NCBI RefSeq assembly: GCF_902168435.1
Contig: NZ_LR656172.1
Coordinates: forward strand, 159,825-223,824
From: Bacillus marasmi
Lineage (GTDB): Bacteria; Bacillota; Bacilli; Bacillales; Cytobacillaceae
Direction: 5' to 3'
Length of the DNA stretch: 64,000 nucleotides
The position numbers and the translations under genes were made by a program. The notes under the pieces were generated by a model, which was given only the letters and a program-made list of their open reading frames with translations, searched no databases and had not been told where the DNA came from. Of the stretch, positions 17,982 to 26,553 are shown one piece after another (within the stretch, counting starts at the first letter, position 1; every line of letters begins with the position of its first letter).

Positions 17982-18896
17982 TTATCCCTTATATGCCTCT
18001 TGCAGTTTCGCAAGATCAAATTTCTTCATTTTTAGGAAGGCTTTCGTTACGCGAGCAAGCTGCTCTGGTGTACCTTGACTCATCATCTTGTCCATTTCAG
18101 TAGGTGAAATCTGCCAGGAGATGCCAAACTTATCCTTAAGCCAGCCACATTGCTCGGCGGAAGGAACAGCAGAGAGCTTTTCCCAGTAATAATCAATTTC
18201 CGCTTGTGTGTCGCAATTCACTAAGAATGAGATGGCTTCGTTAAAATTAAAATGGTGCTCGTGCGCGCTATCCATTGCGGTAAACCACTGATTCTCTATG
18301 CAAAAATCGGAAAACATAATCGTACCTTCTTTATCAGGCTCCATGCCCTTAGGGTAGCGAGCGAGTTGACCCGGCTTTGAATCGTTAAAAACAGATAAAT
18401 AAAAATTCATAGCTTCCTCCGCGCTACCGCAACGATCGCCGACAAACAAAAGGGAAGGGACAATTGGTGGTCGCACCTCACCCTCGGGATTAGTCAGTAT
18501 TAATTGCCAGGACAATCCATATTTATCCTGAATCCAGCCATACTTTTCGCTGAACGGATATTTTTCAAATGGCATCAACACTGTTCCGCCATCAGAGAGT
18601 TTATTCCAAACCTCTTGGATTTTTTCCTCAGCGTCTTTATCTCTTGAAGGGTCAAAATTAACCATGAATGACACCGATGGATTGAGCTTGAAGTATGGAC
18701 CTGCACTGATAGCCATGAACTTATGCCCATATAGCTCAAAAGAGACTAAATCTGAGTCGCCTGATGGCGTGTCATGGATGGTTGTTATATTCGTAATTTT
18801 CGAGTTCGGGAAAACGGAAACGTAAAATTCGGCAGCTTCCTTTGCTTCCTTGTCATACCATAAATGTGGAACGATTTTTTGATTTGGATTCGACAT
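17982..18896 (-). CDS. VOC/PhnB-like protein with two tandem domains
   Basis: 304 residues made of two PhnB-type vicinal-oxygen-chelate domains (about 5-140 and 145-285). Each has the pattern PxLWYD..A.EAAEFYVSVF or PSLLFVG....AEEAMNFYLSVF and ends in YGWIQDKYGLSWQL or CGWLKDKFGISWQI. Members are often annotated as 3-demethylubiquinone methyltransferase-like but have no proven methyltransferase activity. GGAGG lies 7 bases before the ATG. Single gene. Confidence 0.88.
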   Translation of the reverse strand: MSNPNQKIVPHLWYDKEAKEAAEFYVSVFPNSKITNITTIHDTPSGDSDLVSFELYGHKFMAISAGPYFKLNPSVSFMVNFDPSRDKDAEEKIQEVWNKLSDGGTVLMPFEKYPFSEKYGWIQDKYGLSWQLILTNPEGEVRPPIVPSLLFVGDRCGSAEEAMNFYLSVFNDSKPGQLARYPKGMEPDKEGTIMFSDFCIENQWFTAMDSAHEHHFNFNEAISFLVNCDTQAEIDYYWEKLSAVPSAEQCGWLKDKFGISWQISPTEMDKMMSQGTPEQLARVTKAFLKMKKFDLAKLQEAYKG

Positions 18897-19110
18897 AGTG
18901 GTGCCTCCTTAATTTGTATTGAACCAGATTGGGAGTAAATATCCAGCATGGCACAAGATGATGTATTAACTAACCGAAAAAACAACCTTTGATGTGAGGG
19001 ATTATATGTATTCCAATTCTTTACTCAAGTCTACCCAAAGTAAACCTTGTTTTTTGAAATATAACACTAATTTCATACTTTTTTCACAAATGTGTTATAC
19101 AATGGTTCTA

Positions 19111-19130
19111 TATACCGTACGGGGTATAAT
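19111..19130 (+). promoter_or_regulatory. CsoR/CstR-like palindrome over a TATAAT box
   Basis: ATACCGTACGGGGTAT (19112-19127) resembles the ATACCCC-N-GGGGTAT operators of the CsoR/CstR repressor family, with one weak half. TATAAT at 19125-19130 overlaps its right end; no clear -35 is seen. It lies 17 bases before the start of a small membrane protein gene. Confidence 0.45.
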
Positions 19131-19146
19131 AATAGGAGGTTTAAAA

Positions 19147-19365
19147 ATGAAAAATATCGTGTTGAACTTTAGGAAAATACATAGGATCCTAACAATTCCA
19201 ATTGTAATATTGATGATTTTGAAGTTTGTATTAAATGATTCAGATTATGGAGTGATTGTAACAAAGGTTGTTTCGATGGGTATGATGTTTATGGCAGTTT
19301 CAGGACTGTTTATGTACACCTATACAAATATGATGAAGAAGAAAAAACAACTACATCATAATTAA
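19147..19365 (+). CDS. Small membrane protein
   Basis: 72 residues with two membrane helices (about 14-28 and 38-58) and a lysine-rich tail ending in HHN. AGGAGG lies 10 bases before the ATG. Not recognised. The CsoR-like site in the promoter hints at control by a metal- or persulfide-sensing repressor, which is inference. Confidence 0.7.
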   Translation: MKNIVLNFRKIHRILTIPIVILMILKFVLNDSDYGVIVTKVVSMGMMFMAVSGLFMYTYTNMMKKKKQLHHN

Positions 19366-19507
19366 GCCAACCTGTACCAGTGCCTGGCACCGACTGAGTG
19401 GTGCCAACCTGTAATCACACTTAATATGCTGGCGTTGATGGTAACTCCCACTGAAAATAACAGAAACAGCGTTCTCGAAGATGGCGGTGAATGCCAATCG
19501 AAGGGGG

Positions 19508-19556
19508 GCTCTATGAGCATTTTTCTAGGAAAAGCAACGAAAGTGTCTCATAGAGC
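19508..19556. repeat. Single hairpin element related to the 52-bp array
   Basis: GCTCTATGAG at 19508-19517 and CTCATAGAGC at 19547-19556 pair perfectly across about 29 bases. The right arm begins with GTGTCTCATAGAG, the same string found in every family A unit of the array at 51.7 kb, and the spacing between arms is the same type as between array hairpins. It lies in the 3' flank between the convergent genes 19147 and 20135. Confidence 0.7.
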
Positions 19557-19628
19557 ATGCTTGTTTCTTTATTTTTACCACAAAATAGAACTACTTGAGC
19601 AGCCTTCAAGAAACCGCCTCTTTTTTCA

Positions 19629-20135
19629 TTACATTTTCTCTATTAGCTTTGAAGCGAGGTCATTCTGTTTAATTAAAACCGCGATTTGTTCTTGGATATT
19701 TCTTTGTATTTCTATTAAACGGTCAATGGTTTCATTTTTGTGCTTCAAATTTTCTTTTAAATCATGAATTTCTTCGTGCATTGACTTCGCTAGTTCATGA
19801 TAAGCTTTTCCATTCTCGTGTGCTTCGTGAAGGTATTCCTCTAATGTTTCTATTTTTTCCAATAAATCTGATAGAGTTACTTCAGGGAGAGGTGGTTTGG
19901 TTTCTACTGATTTAATTTTACCCGTGGCTTTTTCATATTTCCAAATAGAAGCGGAGATATTTACTTCCTTATTGGTTTCAATTTGACCTGTTGCGACCCA
20001 TTGAATTTTGAGATAAACAACCCCATCTTTACCGAGAAATCGATCAAGTATTTGAAATCTTCCTGAAGCATTTTCGTGAAAAGTTCCGTTGGCATATTTT
20101 TTGGAAGGCTTAATTCCTTCTTGTTTTTCAACCAT
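19629..20135 (-). CDS. Hypothetical protein with C-terminal coiled coil
   Basis: 168 residues. An N-terminal beta-rich part (about 10-70: KYANGTFHENASGRFQILDR, then VVYLKIQWVATGQIETNKEV) is followed from about 85 by a long coiled coil. GGAGGGG lies 9 bases before the ATG. Function unknown. It lies downstream of the KAP-like NTPase on the same strand, but a terminator and a small ORF separate them. Confidence 0.65.
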   Translation of the reverse strand: MVEKQEGIKPSKKYANGTFHENASGRFQILDRFLGKDGVVYLKIQWVATGQIETNKEVNISASIWKYEKATGKIKSVETKPPLPEVTLSDLLEKIETLEEYLHEAHENGKAYHELAKSMHEEIHDLKENLKHKNETIDRLIEIQRNIQEQIAVLIKQNDLASKLIEKM

Positions 20136-20164
20136 ATATGTAACCCCTCCGTAAGTTGTTTTGA

Positions 20165-20344
20165 TTACGATGAAGAGCCCTCATTATGAATGTTTAGGAG
20201 CTTTATTATTTTTCCCTTAACCCGTTTTTTCCATTCTGTAACTGCTGCAACGGATAACCAAAATTCCTCTTTTTGGAACTGAGAGCGTTCTTCAACCTTA
20301 CACTGCTTTGTTAATTTTGCTAAAAATAACCCTAAGTTAATCAT
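20165..20344 (-). CDS. Possible 59-residue protein
   Basis: An open frame with a protein-like composition: MINLGLFLAKLTKQ at the start, then a charged middle with EEFWLSVAAVTEWKKR, ending in NIHNEGSSS. No good ribosome site precedes the ATG, and no homologue is recognised. It could be a fragment of a helix-turn-helix-like or phage-type small protein. It fills most of the gap between the NTPase gene and the coiled-coil gene. Confidence 0.35.
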   Translation of the reverse strand: MINLGLFLAKLTKQCKVEERSQFQKEEFWLSVAAVTEWKKRVKGKIIKLLNIHNEGSSS

Positions 20345-20427
20345 TGCAATCTTGTTAAAAATACTACGAAACTGGTTTTTTTAGTTTTGAGGCGGAAAAC
20401 ATCTATTTTTAGTGTGAAAAATAAGAA

Positions 20428-20451
20428 AAAAGCACCCAAAAGGGTACTTTT
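20428..20451 (-). terminator. Terminator of the KAP-like NTPase gene
   Basis: AAAAG-C-ACCC pairs with GGGT-A-CTTTT with one mismatch; T-rich on the minus strand downstream. Confidence 0.6.
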
Positions 20452-20468
20452 GTAAAAAATAGGAAAAG

Positions 20469-22766
20469 TTATTCCTTATCGATTTTATTAAAAATTTCAA
20501 GCAAGTAATCTCTCAGTGGTTTGTCCTTATCCCGATAAATGTTGGGGGATATGATTTCTAGGGACACCTTTGGTGAGAGACCAAGGGTGAAGAACGTATC
20601 TTCCGTTAATGATTGAACCTTGTTATCAGTAGAAGAATGGTAAAATATTAAGATTAATTTAATCGGCTTTTCTAAAACGTCTAGTTTACTAAGGATTTCT
20701 TCAATCTGGGTTCTAACCTTTTTTAGTCTTGAAGCTGCATTTTCCATTAATTTAATCTCTACGATTATGTCTGGAACGTTGTGGTCCGGTGCCTTAGTGA
20801 TAATATAGTCCGGGACATGAACATTCCTTTGGCCTGCTTCGGAAAAGGCTTTAGCCCATTTTACGCCATCGGAAGCTAAGTATTTTTCCTTGTTCAGCGT
20901 ATTTTCGATAATGTGATAGGTGAAGCGTTCAAGAATCGAAATGGTGAATATCTTGATCTCTCGCTCCAAATTCCTAATTTTTCCAATTTCTATATCTTCA
21001 TTATTTTTCACAGTAAGTAATTCTTGTTTCTGAGCAATTATATTACTGATTTTATAAAAATTGCGCTCGTTCATAATCCCCGCTGAATGTAGTTCTTTGA
21101 GGATGTTGTATAATGCACCACCGTTGCTAGCGAATACCTCTTTGTAAATTCCTTTGAGAAAAAGTTCAAACCGTTCTGCTTCCTTAAGGAATTGCTTGGC
21201 TGTTAGCTCAAGCGTATTTTCCTCCTGGATTAATTCTGTGAATGAATAGGAGGATGCCTCCTCGCTATAATCAAGGATTTTTCTGTTGTCCATTTCTTCA
21301 AGGAATGCTTGTAAAACGGTATCAAGCGCTTCGCGATGCCCAGTTGGCCATTTATCTTTAATATCCTGATCGATTTTATTTATATCCTCGATTTGAAAGG
21401 AAGCCGCTCCCATTGATTTGATTTTATCAGCGTAGAGGTGCAGCCTGCTGATTAGAAAATCAATAAGAGGGGGATCAGGATTTTTGGTGGTTTCGTGATA
21501 TTTTGTTATGACACTACTAATGCAGCGCAGTATTTCAGTATCTCTTTCATAGATTTTGAGATTCTCTTTAGAGATTTCAATATATGGTTTTGGTGGGATT
21601 GAGGTATTATCCCATTTTGAATCTTTTCTAATAATATTAAAAAATTTCCTCGGTACTCTAGTTGATCTTAAAATGGCTGAGTGGAGATAGTGTTGATAAT
21701 GATTATTTTTTTCACTATAATTGGTGAGCTTTTCAAAAACCTTATCAAAGCTGGCTTTGTCAGGTAAAGGGACATGGATTGTATCAGAAATAATGCTTGG
21801 AAGAATTGCGTCATCCTCCATAAAGGCCTTTTCGAAGCTCTTCGATAGGACTTGGCCCGTAACTAACAAAAATGAAGCCTTGCCATTAATTAAAATCGGT
21901 TTAAGTTCACCTAAAAATTTATCTAAATCCACGTCATTTTTAAATTTATCTAATTCATCTAAAATGAAAATGATTTTTATTTTAAGCTTTGCTAGATTAT
22001 GTATGCACTCTTGCAAGCGGACCTCGGCAATCTCATCATCGTAGAGGGTTTTTACTTCCTTTTCATCCACCTCTTTATTTTCATAGCCCTTTCCGATTAG
22101 GAGGGAGGCAATCGAAAACAAGCCAAGAATCGCCGTTCCAGCTGGAATATATTTGGGGTTATCTTTGATAAGCTCGTAAAAGTCACTCACTTCTTGCCGA
22201 AAAGATAGAGAAATATTGCTGAAAAAAATGATGACCATAAGTACTAAAGGGATGATTAAACTTAACGAAACGCCCCAGTTAAACTTATTTTCAATCGTGC
22301 GTTTTTGGTTATCAACAACGGAATAAAAGGTTCGGTTATATAGTAATGATAGTTCTTGTTCAATGTCAGGATTTTTTTCTAATTTTTGTGGAAGATGTTC
22401 TTTTGTTGCGGATACCAATTGTCTAATTAATTTTCGTAAAATATTTTCCTTTGTATCTCCCTGAACAAAATTGCAATTCACAAATAAGATATCCTCGAAT
22501 TCATCGTCTTCGGATGAGTGAGTATTTTTTCGTTTAAGGTCTTCGTGTATTCGATTCTTTAATAATTCTATAAAACTCGTTTTTCCTACGCCTCTGTAGC
22601 CCGTAATAACATAACACGATGGGGGGCCGTACAGGATTTTTTCTTTGAAGCGCAACAGTTCGGATTCTGGATTAATCTCAAGATTCGGTTCGGTAGAACT
22701 TAACAGCTTCGCATCTAATTTTATTGTTTTGTGAGTATCCTCTTGATTAACGATTGTATTGTTCAT
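20469..22766 (-). CDS. KAP-like P-loop NTPase with membrane insertion
   Basis: 765 residues. Walker A GYRGVGKTS is near residues 56-64. Two membrane helices (about 168-190 and 207-227) lie between it and Walker B, IKIIFILDELDKF near 265-277. This membrane pair inside the ATPase is the mark of the KAP family, which includes the phage-exclusion protein PifA and animal Kidins220. The last 120 residues contain PDYII and DIIVEIKL (E about 670), which could be a PD-(D/E)xK-like nuclease core, though not certain. GGAGG lies 6 bases before the ATG. The gene is single, long and flanked by repeats and unknown genes, a setting common for accessory defence genes. Function is inference. Confidence 0.75.
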   Translation of the reverse strand: MNNTIVNQEDTHKTIKLDAKLLSSTEPNLEINPESELLRFKEKILYGPPSCYVITGYRGVGKTSFIELLKNRIHEDLKRKNTHSSEDDEFEDILFVNCNFVQGDTKENILRKLIRQLVSATKEHLPQKLEKNPDIEQELSLLYNRTFYSVVDNQKRTIENKFNWGVSLSLIIPLVLMVIIFFSNISLSFRQEVSDFYELIKDNPKYIPAGTAILGLFSIASLLIGKGYENKEVDEKEVKTLYDDEIAEVRLQECIHNLAKLKIKIIFILDELDKFKNDVDLDKFLGELKPILINGKASFLLVTGQVLSKSFEKAFMEDDAILPSIISDTIHVPLPDKASFDKVFEKLTNYSEKNNHYQHYLHSAILRSTRVPRKFFNIIRKDSKWDNTSIPPKPYIEISKENLKIYERDTEILRCISSVITKYHETTKNPDPPLIDFLISRLHLYADKIKSMGAASFQIEDINKIDQDIKDKWPTGHREALDTVLQAFLEEMDNRKILDYSEEASSYSFTELIQEENTLELTAKQFLKEAERFELFLKGIYKEVFASNGGALYNILKELHSAGIMNERNFYKISNIIAQKQELLTVKNNEDIEIGKIRNLEREIKIFTISILERFTYHIIENTLNKEKYLASDGVKWAKAFSEAGQRNVHVPDYIITKAPDHNVPDIIVEIKLMENAASRLKKVRTQIEEILSKLDVLEKPIKLILIFYHSSTDNKVQSLTEDTFFTLGLSPKVSLEIISPNIYRDKDKPLRDYLLEIFNKIDKE

Positions 22767-22871
22767 TGCTTCCTCCAGTGGTGTCGTTTCGTAACAAAAG
22801 ATTCTAGTTAGGATGAAAAATTCAGATTTATTTTACAATAATTTTCAAGGTAAAGGATATAAAAAAGCTTA

Positions 22872-22904
22872 AGCTGCCGCCGCGGTTCCTCCGCTGCGGC
22901 AGCT
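22872..22904. other. GC-rich hairpin
   Basis: AGCTGCCGC and GCGGCAGCT form a perfect 9-bp stem. The surrounding 50 bases are far richer in G and C than the flanks and run into a dispersed repeat, like the GC-rich stretch at 62715-62850. Confidence 0.6.
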
Positions 22905-22917
22905 GCGGTGCAGCTGT

Positions 22918-22989
22918 GGTGCCTGTCACCGCCCGAATATTGTCGAACAGATTAAACGAGGTGCCTGTCACCACCCGAATTTTGTCGAA
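22918..22989 (+). repeat. Two dispersed repeats
   Basis: Copies at 22918-22947 (GAATATTGTCGAA) and 22960-22989 (GAATTTTGTCGAA). Confidence 0.9.
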
Positions 22990-23024
22990 AAAAAGCAAAG
23001 GCTGGGTGCCTTTGCTTTTTTTTT
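22988..23024. terminator. Terminator of tagH, bidirectional
   Basis: AAAAGCAAAGG and CCTTTGCTTTT form an 11-bp stem with T runs on both strands. Confidence 0.85.
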
Positions 23025-23043
23025 TGATAGTTTTGATTGGTTG

Positions 23044-25161
23044 TTACTCTGCTGTTGGTTTTTCACCTGGGTCTGCCGGTGGATCTGTTGGTTTATCATC
23101 TCCTGGTGGTTCTGGGTCAGGAGTGGTTGAACCGCCATCGCCATCACCTGGTGGTGTAACTGGATCTGGATCTGGCTTTGGATCATCCGGTTTTGTCGGC
23201 GGTGGTGTAGGAGTGTTGTTATCCTTCGGTGGTTGAGTAGGCTCAGGGTTAGGTTTACTTGTTCCACCAGGTGAAGGAGTAGTACCTCCTGTTGATGTAC
23301 TTGGTGCTGTTGTGCCGTTCTTACCAGATGTTTTTGATGACGATGTAACTTTTTTGGTCTTTTTACTTGGGATAATAACCTCAGTGTCATCCTCATTTGC
23401 GGGTAAGTCTGGCTCAATAACAGGAATGTTTTCCACTGGTGTTTCCACAATAGTATTTGATTTGTCTTCAGTCTGCATCGGATTAAGCGCAGGTCGGATG
23501 GTTATTTTATTAAAAAACTTCCCGCCATTTTTATAAACGATGAAATCGAAATTTTGCCCGTGATATAAATAGGCGTTATCACCTAATTGATAACTTGGTT
23601 TTCCAACGAGCTCTATCATTTGCAGCGGAGTGGTTGGAATAATGTCGAGTGTAATTCCGTCCACGACATCCCTTGAATTAAAGAAGACCTTTTCATGCAT
23701 TAACTCGGAGGTTTTTATCGCGTCTAACTCTTTTTTTGATTTTCCAATTAATGAAGTAGCCTGTTGTAGACTCTTAGCTGAAATGAATTTTTTAGAAGCA
23801 GCTACAAATCGACTCTCATCAATGCTAGGTTTTTCAGACAAGCTTGCAGTTGCAAAGCTTTCATCCGGATTTATTTTTCCATCAAAGGCTAAAACGCTCT
23901 CAACACCATCGCCATAATAAAATTTCCAACGAATCAAACTCTCGAGTGGAGTTTTTTCCGAAAACGCAACGCTCTTTGTATCGCTGACGTCCGATACGTT
24001 GTGGGCAGAAGCAGGCTTGTCAGTTGAAGCCTTGCCAATTAGGTTGTCCCAGTTAAGATAGGCCATAATACCGCCAACAGAAACTGCAATCACAATACCG
24101 GAAGCAACGAGCAACTTTCTTCCGGATTTTATCGAATTGCTTAATAGCAGTGGGAGGTTACGGCGCGACTTGTGAGCTTGCTCATCGCTGGTCAGCCCCT
24201 TAGAAGCCTCGATTTTCTCCATAATCTGTTGAACTTCATTTTGATTTTCCGCAAGCGGTTTAGTCGCCTCTTCGGATGCCTTGGCTACTGTTGCTGAATT
24301 TTTCTCAACATCAGCCACAATCAACTGATCTTGTTTGTCCCCTTTTGCAGTGTTAGCAGGCTGTTCATTGAGCGGCTGGCTTCTTCTATCCATAACCTGC
24401 TGCTTGTATTGCTTCTGCTGCTCAGGGGTCATTTTTTTATAGTCTTGAATGAATTTTTCGTATTGTGGAAGAACCTCTTGAATCGTTCCATATGCCTTGA
24501 TTTCACCGGCTTCTAACCAGAGTGCTTTTTGGCAAAACTCCTTAATTTGCCCGATTGAGTGGCTGACGAAGAAAATCGTCTTTCCTTTTAATTTGAACTC
24601 GTTCATCTTCACTTGGCACTTCTGGGCAAAGGTTTTATCCCCAACGGATAACGCCTCGTCAATTACTAGCACATCTGGGTCAACATTAACGGAGATGGCA
24701 AAGCCTAATCTCGACTTCATCCCGCTCGAGTATCGTTTTACTGGCTGGTCGATGAACTGGCCGATATCGGCAAATTCAATGATTGCCGGCTCAAGCTCCT
24801 GGATCTGCTGCTTTGAAAAACCAAGCATGAGAAGCTTCAGCTCGATGTTTTCCCGTCCTGACAACTGCGTGTTAAGGCCAGAGGCAATCGAGATAAGGGA
24901 GGCTTCACCATTCACCTTAATCGAGCCATGAGATGGGGGAATGATGCCAGTAATCAAATTGGAAAACGTAGATTTACCAGCTCCATTTACACCGATTACG
25001 GCGATACTATCGCCCTTCTCTGCGGTGAAACTGATATTACGCAGCGCATAAAAATCCTGTCCATAGCCCATCGGCAACGCTAAGTCTAGTAATTTATCAG
25101 AAGTCTTTTGATACAATTTATATTTCTTTGATACATTTTTAAAAACAACAGAGGTGTTCAT
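23044..25161 (-). CDS. tagH: Teichoic acid exporter ATP-binding protein TagH with large outer domain
   Basis: 705 residues. The N-terminal ATPase (about 1-245) has Walker A GVNGAGKST, signature YSSGMKSR and Walker B VLVIDEALSVGD, the TagH/polysaccharide-exporter type. A linker rich in Q, K and E leads to one membrane helix (about 350-372). Outside lies a domain of about 190 residues (FYYGDG..., ATSLIGKSKKEL, NAYLYHGQNFDFIVY) and then a proline/threonine/aspartate-rich tail of about 110 residues. It powers export of wall teichoic acid with TagG, whose gene is 12 kb away at 37.6 kb. AAGGAG precedes the ATG. The outer domain is repeated as a separate protein at 41.2 kb. Confidence 0.92.
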   Translation of the reverse strand: MNTSVVFKNVSKKYKLYQKTSDKLLDLALPMGYGQDFYALRNISFTAEKGDSIAVIGVNGAGKSTFSNLITGIIPPSHGSIKVNGEASLISIASGLNTQLSGRENIELKLLMLGFSKQQIQELEPAIIEFADIGQFIDQPVKRYSSGMKSRLGFAISVNVDPDVLVIDEALSVGDKTFAQKCQVKMNEFKLKGKTIFFVSHSIGQIKEFCQKALWLEAGEIKAYGTIQEVLPQYEKFIQDYKKMTPEQQKQYKQQVMDRRSQPLNEQPANTAKGDKQDQLIVADVEKNSATVAKASEEATKPLAENQNEVQQIMEKIEASKGLTSDEQAHKSRRNLPLLLSNSIKSGRKLLVASGIVIAVSVGGIMAYLNWDNLIGKASTDKPASAHNVSDVSDTKSVAFSEKTPLESLIRWKFYYGDGVESVLAFDGKINPDESFATASLSEKPSIDESRFVAASKKFISAKSLQQATSLIGKSKKELDAIKTSELMHEKVFFNSRDVVDGITLDIIPTTPLQMIELVGKPSYQLGDNAYLYHGQNFDFIVYKNGGKFFNKITIRPALNPMQTEDKSNTIVETPVENIPVIEPDLPANEDDTEVIIPSKKTKKVTSSSKTSGKNGTTAPSTSTGGTTPSPGGTSKPNPEPTQPPKDNNTPTPPPTKPDDPKPDPDPVTPPGDGDGGSTTPDPEPPGDDKPTDPPADPGEKPTAE

Positions 25162-25248
25162 GAGTACTCCTTAACTTAAAATCCTATTTGGTGTTGCGGC
25201 TTTTTTCTTAAATTGGCAAAACCTTACTATTAAAATTGCCACCATAAA

Positions 25249-25288
25249 ATAATAGCACAAATTGCCTAATTATTTGGAAAAAAATAAT
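25249..25288 (-). promoter_or_regulatory. Probable tagH promoter, shared with the 41.2-kb paralogue
   Basis: Read on the minus strand, TTTGTGCTATTAT gives an extended -10 (TG-n-TATTAT, 25249-25257). The same block with its flanks (T-rich, then AATTATT or AATAAGT) occurs upstream of the free-standing TagH-like gene near 42318-42345, so the two promoters look related. Confidence 0.5.
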
Positions 25289-25400
25289 TTTTTAGTTTTT
25301 TTAATCAGGCGAAAAAGCCCGATATATCGCAAAAAACTCGTAATAAATTGTAAGAAAATGTAGTTTGTAAATAGATACAATTATTTACATTTTATCCAAT

Positions 25401-25428
25401 TTGTCATAAAATTGTAACATTGTATAAT
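25401..25428 (+). promoter_or_regulatory. Sigma-A promoter of gtaB
   Basis: TTGTCA at 25401-25406 and TATAAT at 25423-25428, spacing 16. The transcript would have a leader of about 70 bases. The rest of the 25162-25502 gap holds only the divergent tagH promoter. Confidence 0.75.
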
Positions 25429-25502
25429 ATTATGAAAATACGTGCGGACTATGAACCAAAAATCAATAGTGCAAAAGTATAGTTTTAGGGGTTGTGAATG
25501 AT

Positions 25503-26387
25503 TTGAAGAAAGTAAGAAAAGCGATAATTCCTGCAGCAGGATTAGGTACACGTTTCCTGCCAGCAACAAAGGCAATGCCTAAGGAAATGCTACCAATCGT
25601 TGATAAGCCAACGATTCAGTACATAGTTGAGGAAGCAATCGAATCAGGAATCGAAGATATTATCATCGTGACGGGAAAATCAAAGCGGGCAATCGAGGAC
25701 CACTTTGATTTCAACTATGAATTGGAACAAAACCTTTTAGAAAAGGAAAAGTTCAGCCTTTTGGAAAAAATCAATCATGCTTCCAATTTGGCAGATATTC
25801 ATTACATCAGACAAAAAGAACCAAGAGGACTTGGTCACGCAGTTTGGTGTGCAAGAAAATTTATCGGAAACGAACCATTTGCTGTTCTTTTGGGTGACGA
25901 CATTGTCCAAAGTGACACTCCATGCTTAAAGCAGCTCATTAATCAGTACGAAGAAACGCATTCATCTGTAATTGGTGTGCAGCAGGTTCCGGACAGTGAA
26001 ACCAACCGTTATGGAATCATTGATCCCGAGAGTCAAGCTGGCCGTCGTTACCAGGTTAAAAACTTCGTTGAAAAACCAAAGCAAGGCACAGCACCATCCA
26101 ACTTAGCCATCATGGGAAGATACATACTTACTCCAGAAATCTTCACATTCTTGGACCGCCAAGAAACAGGAGCGGGCGGAGAAATTCAACTAACAGATGC
26201 CATCCAAAATCTAAACACCATCCAACGCGTATTTGCCTACAATTTTGAAGGTCAGCGCTACGACGTCGGCGAAAAAATCGGCTTCATCAAAACAACCATC
26301 GAATTCGCCATGAAAGACCCCGAACTTCGTGGGGAAGTGTTGGAGTATTTAGATGCGATAATTGAAAAGGAGAAAGTGATACTATAA
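25503..26387 (+). CDS. gtaB: UTP-glucose-1-phosphate uridylyltransferase
   Basis: Makes UDP-glucose, used for glucosylation of teichoic acid and for glycolipid anchors. [20 protein letters not shown] with the GxGTRxxPxTK nucleotide loop, and VEKP with GRYI further on, are nearly identical to Bacillus GtaB. I chose TTG 25503 because it gives the same N-terminus as GtaB; GTG 25494 is also in frame but sits only two bases after the AGGGG site. 294 residues, normal length. A terminator follows. Confidence 0.95.
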   Translation: MKKVRKAIIPAAGLGTRFLPATKAMPKEMLPIVDKPTIQYIVEEAIESGIEDIIIVTGKSKRAIEDHFDFNYELEQNLLEKEKFSLLEKINHASNLADIHYIRQKEPRGLGHAVWCARKFIGNEPFAVLLGDDIVQSDTPCLKQLINQYEETHSSVIGVQQVPDSETNRYGIIDPESQAGRRYQVKNFVEKPKQGTAPSNLAIMGRYILTPEIFTFLDRQETGAGGEIQLTDAIQNLNTIQRVFAYNFEGQRYDVGEKIGFIKTTIEFAMKDPELRGEVLEYLDAIIEKEKVIL

Positions 26388-26429
26388 AAAGTTTAGAAAT
26401 TAGACAGTATTTTATAGTTTGAGTATTAC

Positions 26430-26468
26430 ACCTCTATTTCTTTATTAGTATTGAGATAGAGGTTTTTT
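26430..26468 (+). terminator. Terminator of gtaB
   Basis: ACCTCTAT and ATAGAGGT with an 18-base loop, followed by TTTTT. Confidence 0.75.
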
Positions 26469-26553
26469 GAAATTACCCCACATTAAAGCTAAATAATATA
26501 TAAAAATAGATAAACTTGGATTATTGTACTTCAATAAAGGAGAGGCTTTGTAA

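Noticed and set aside
19426-19767. 113-residue plus-strand ORF
   Set aside because: It runs through the hairpin element and then antisense to the well-supported gene at 19629-20135.
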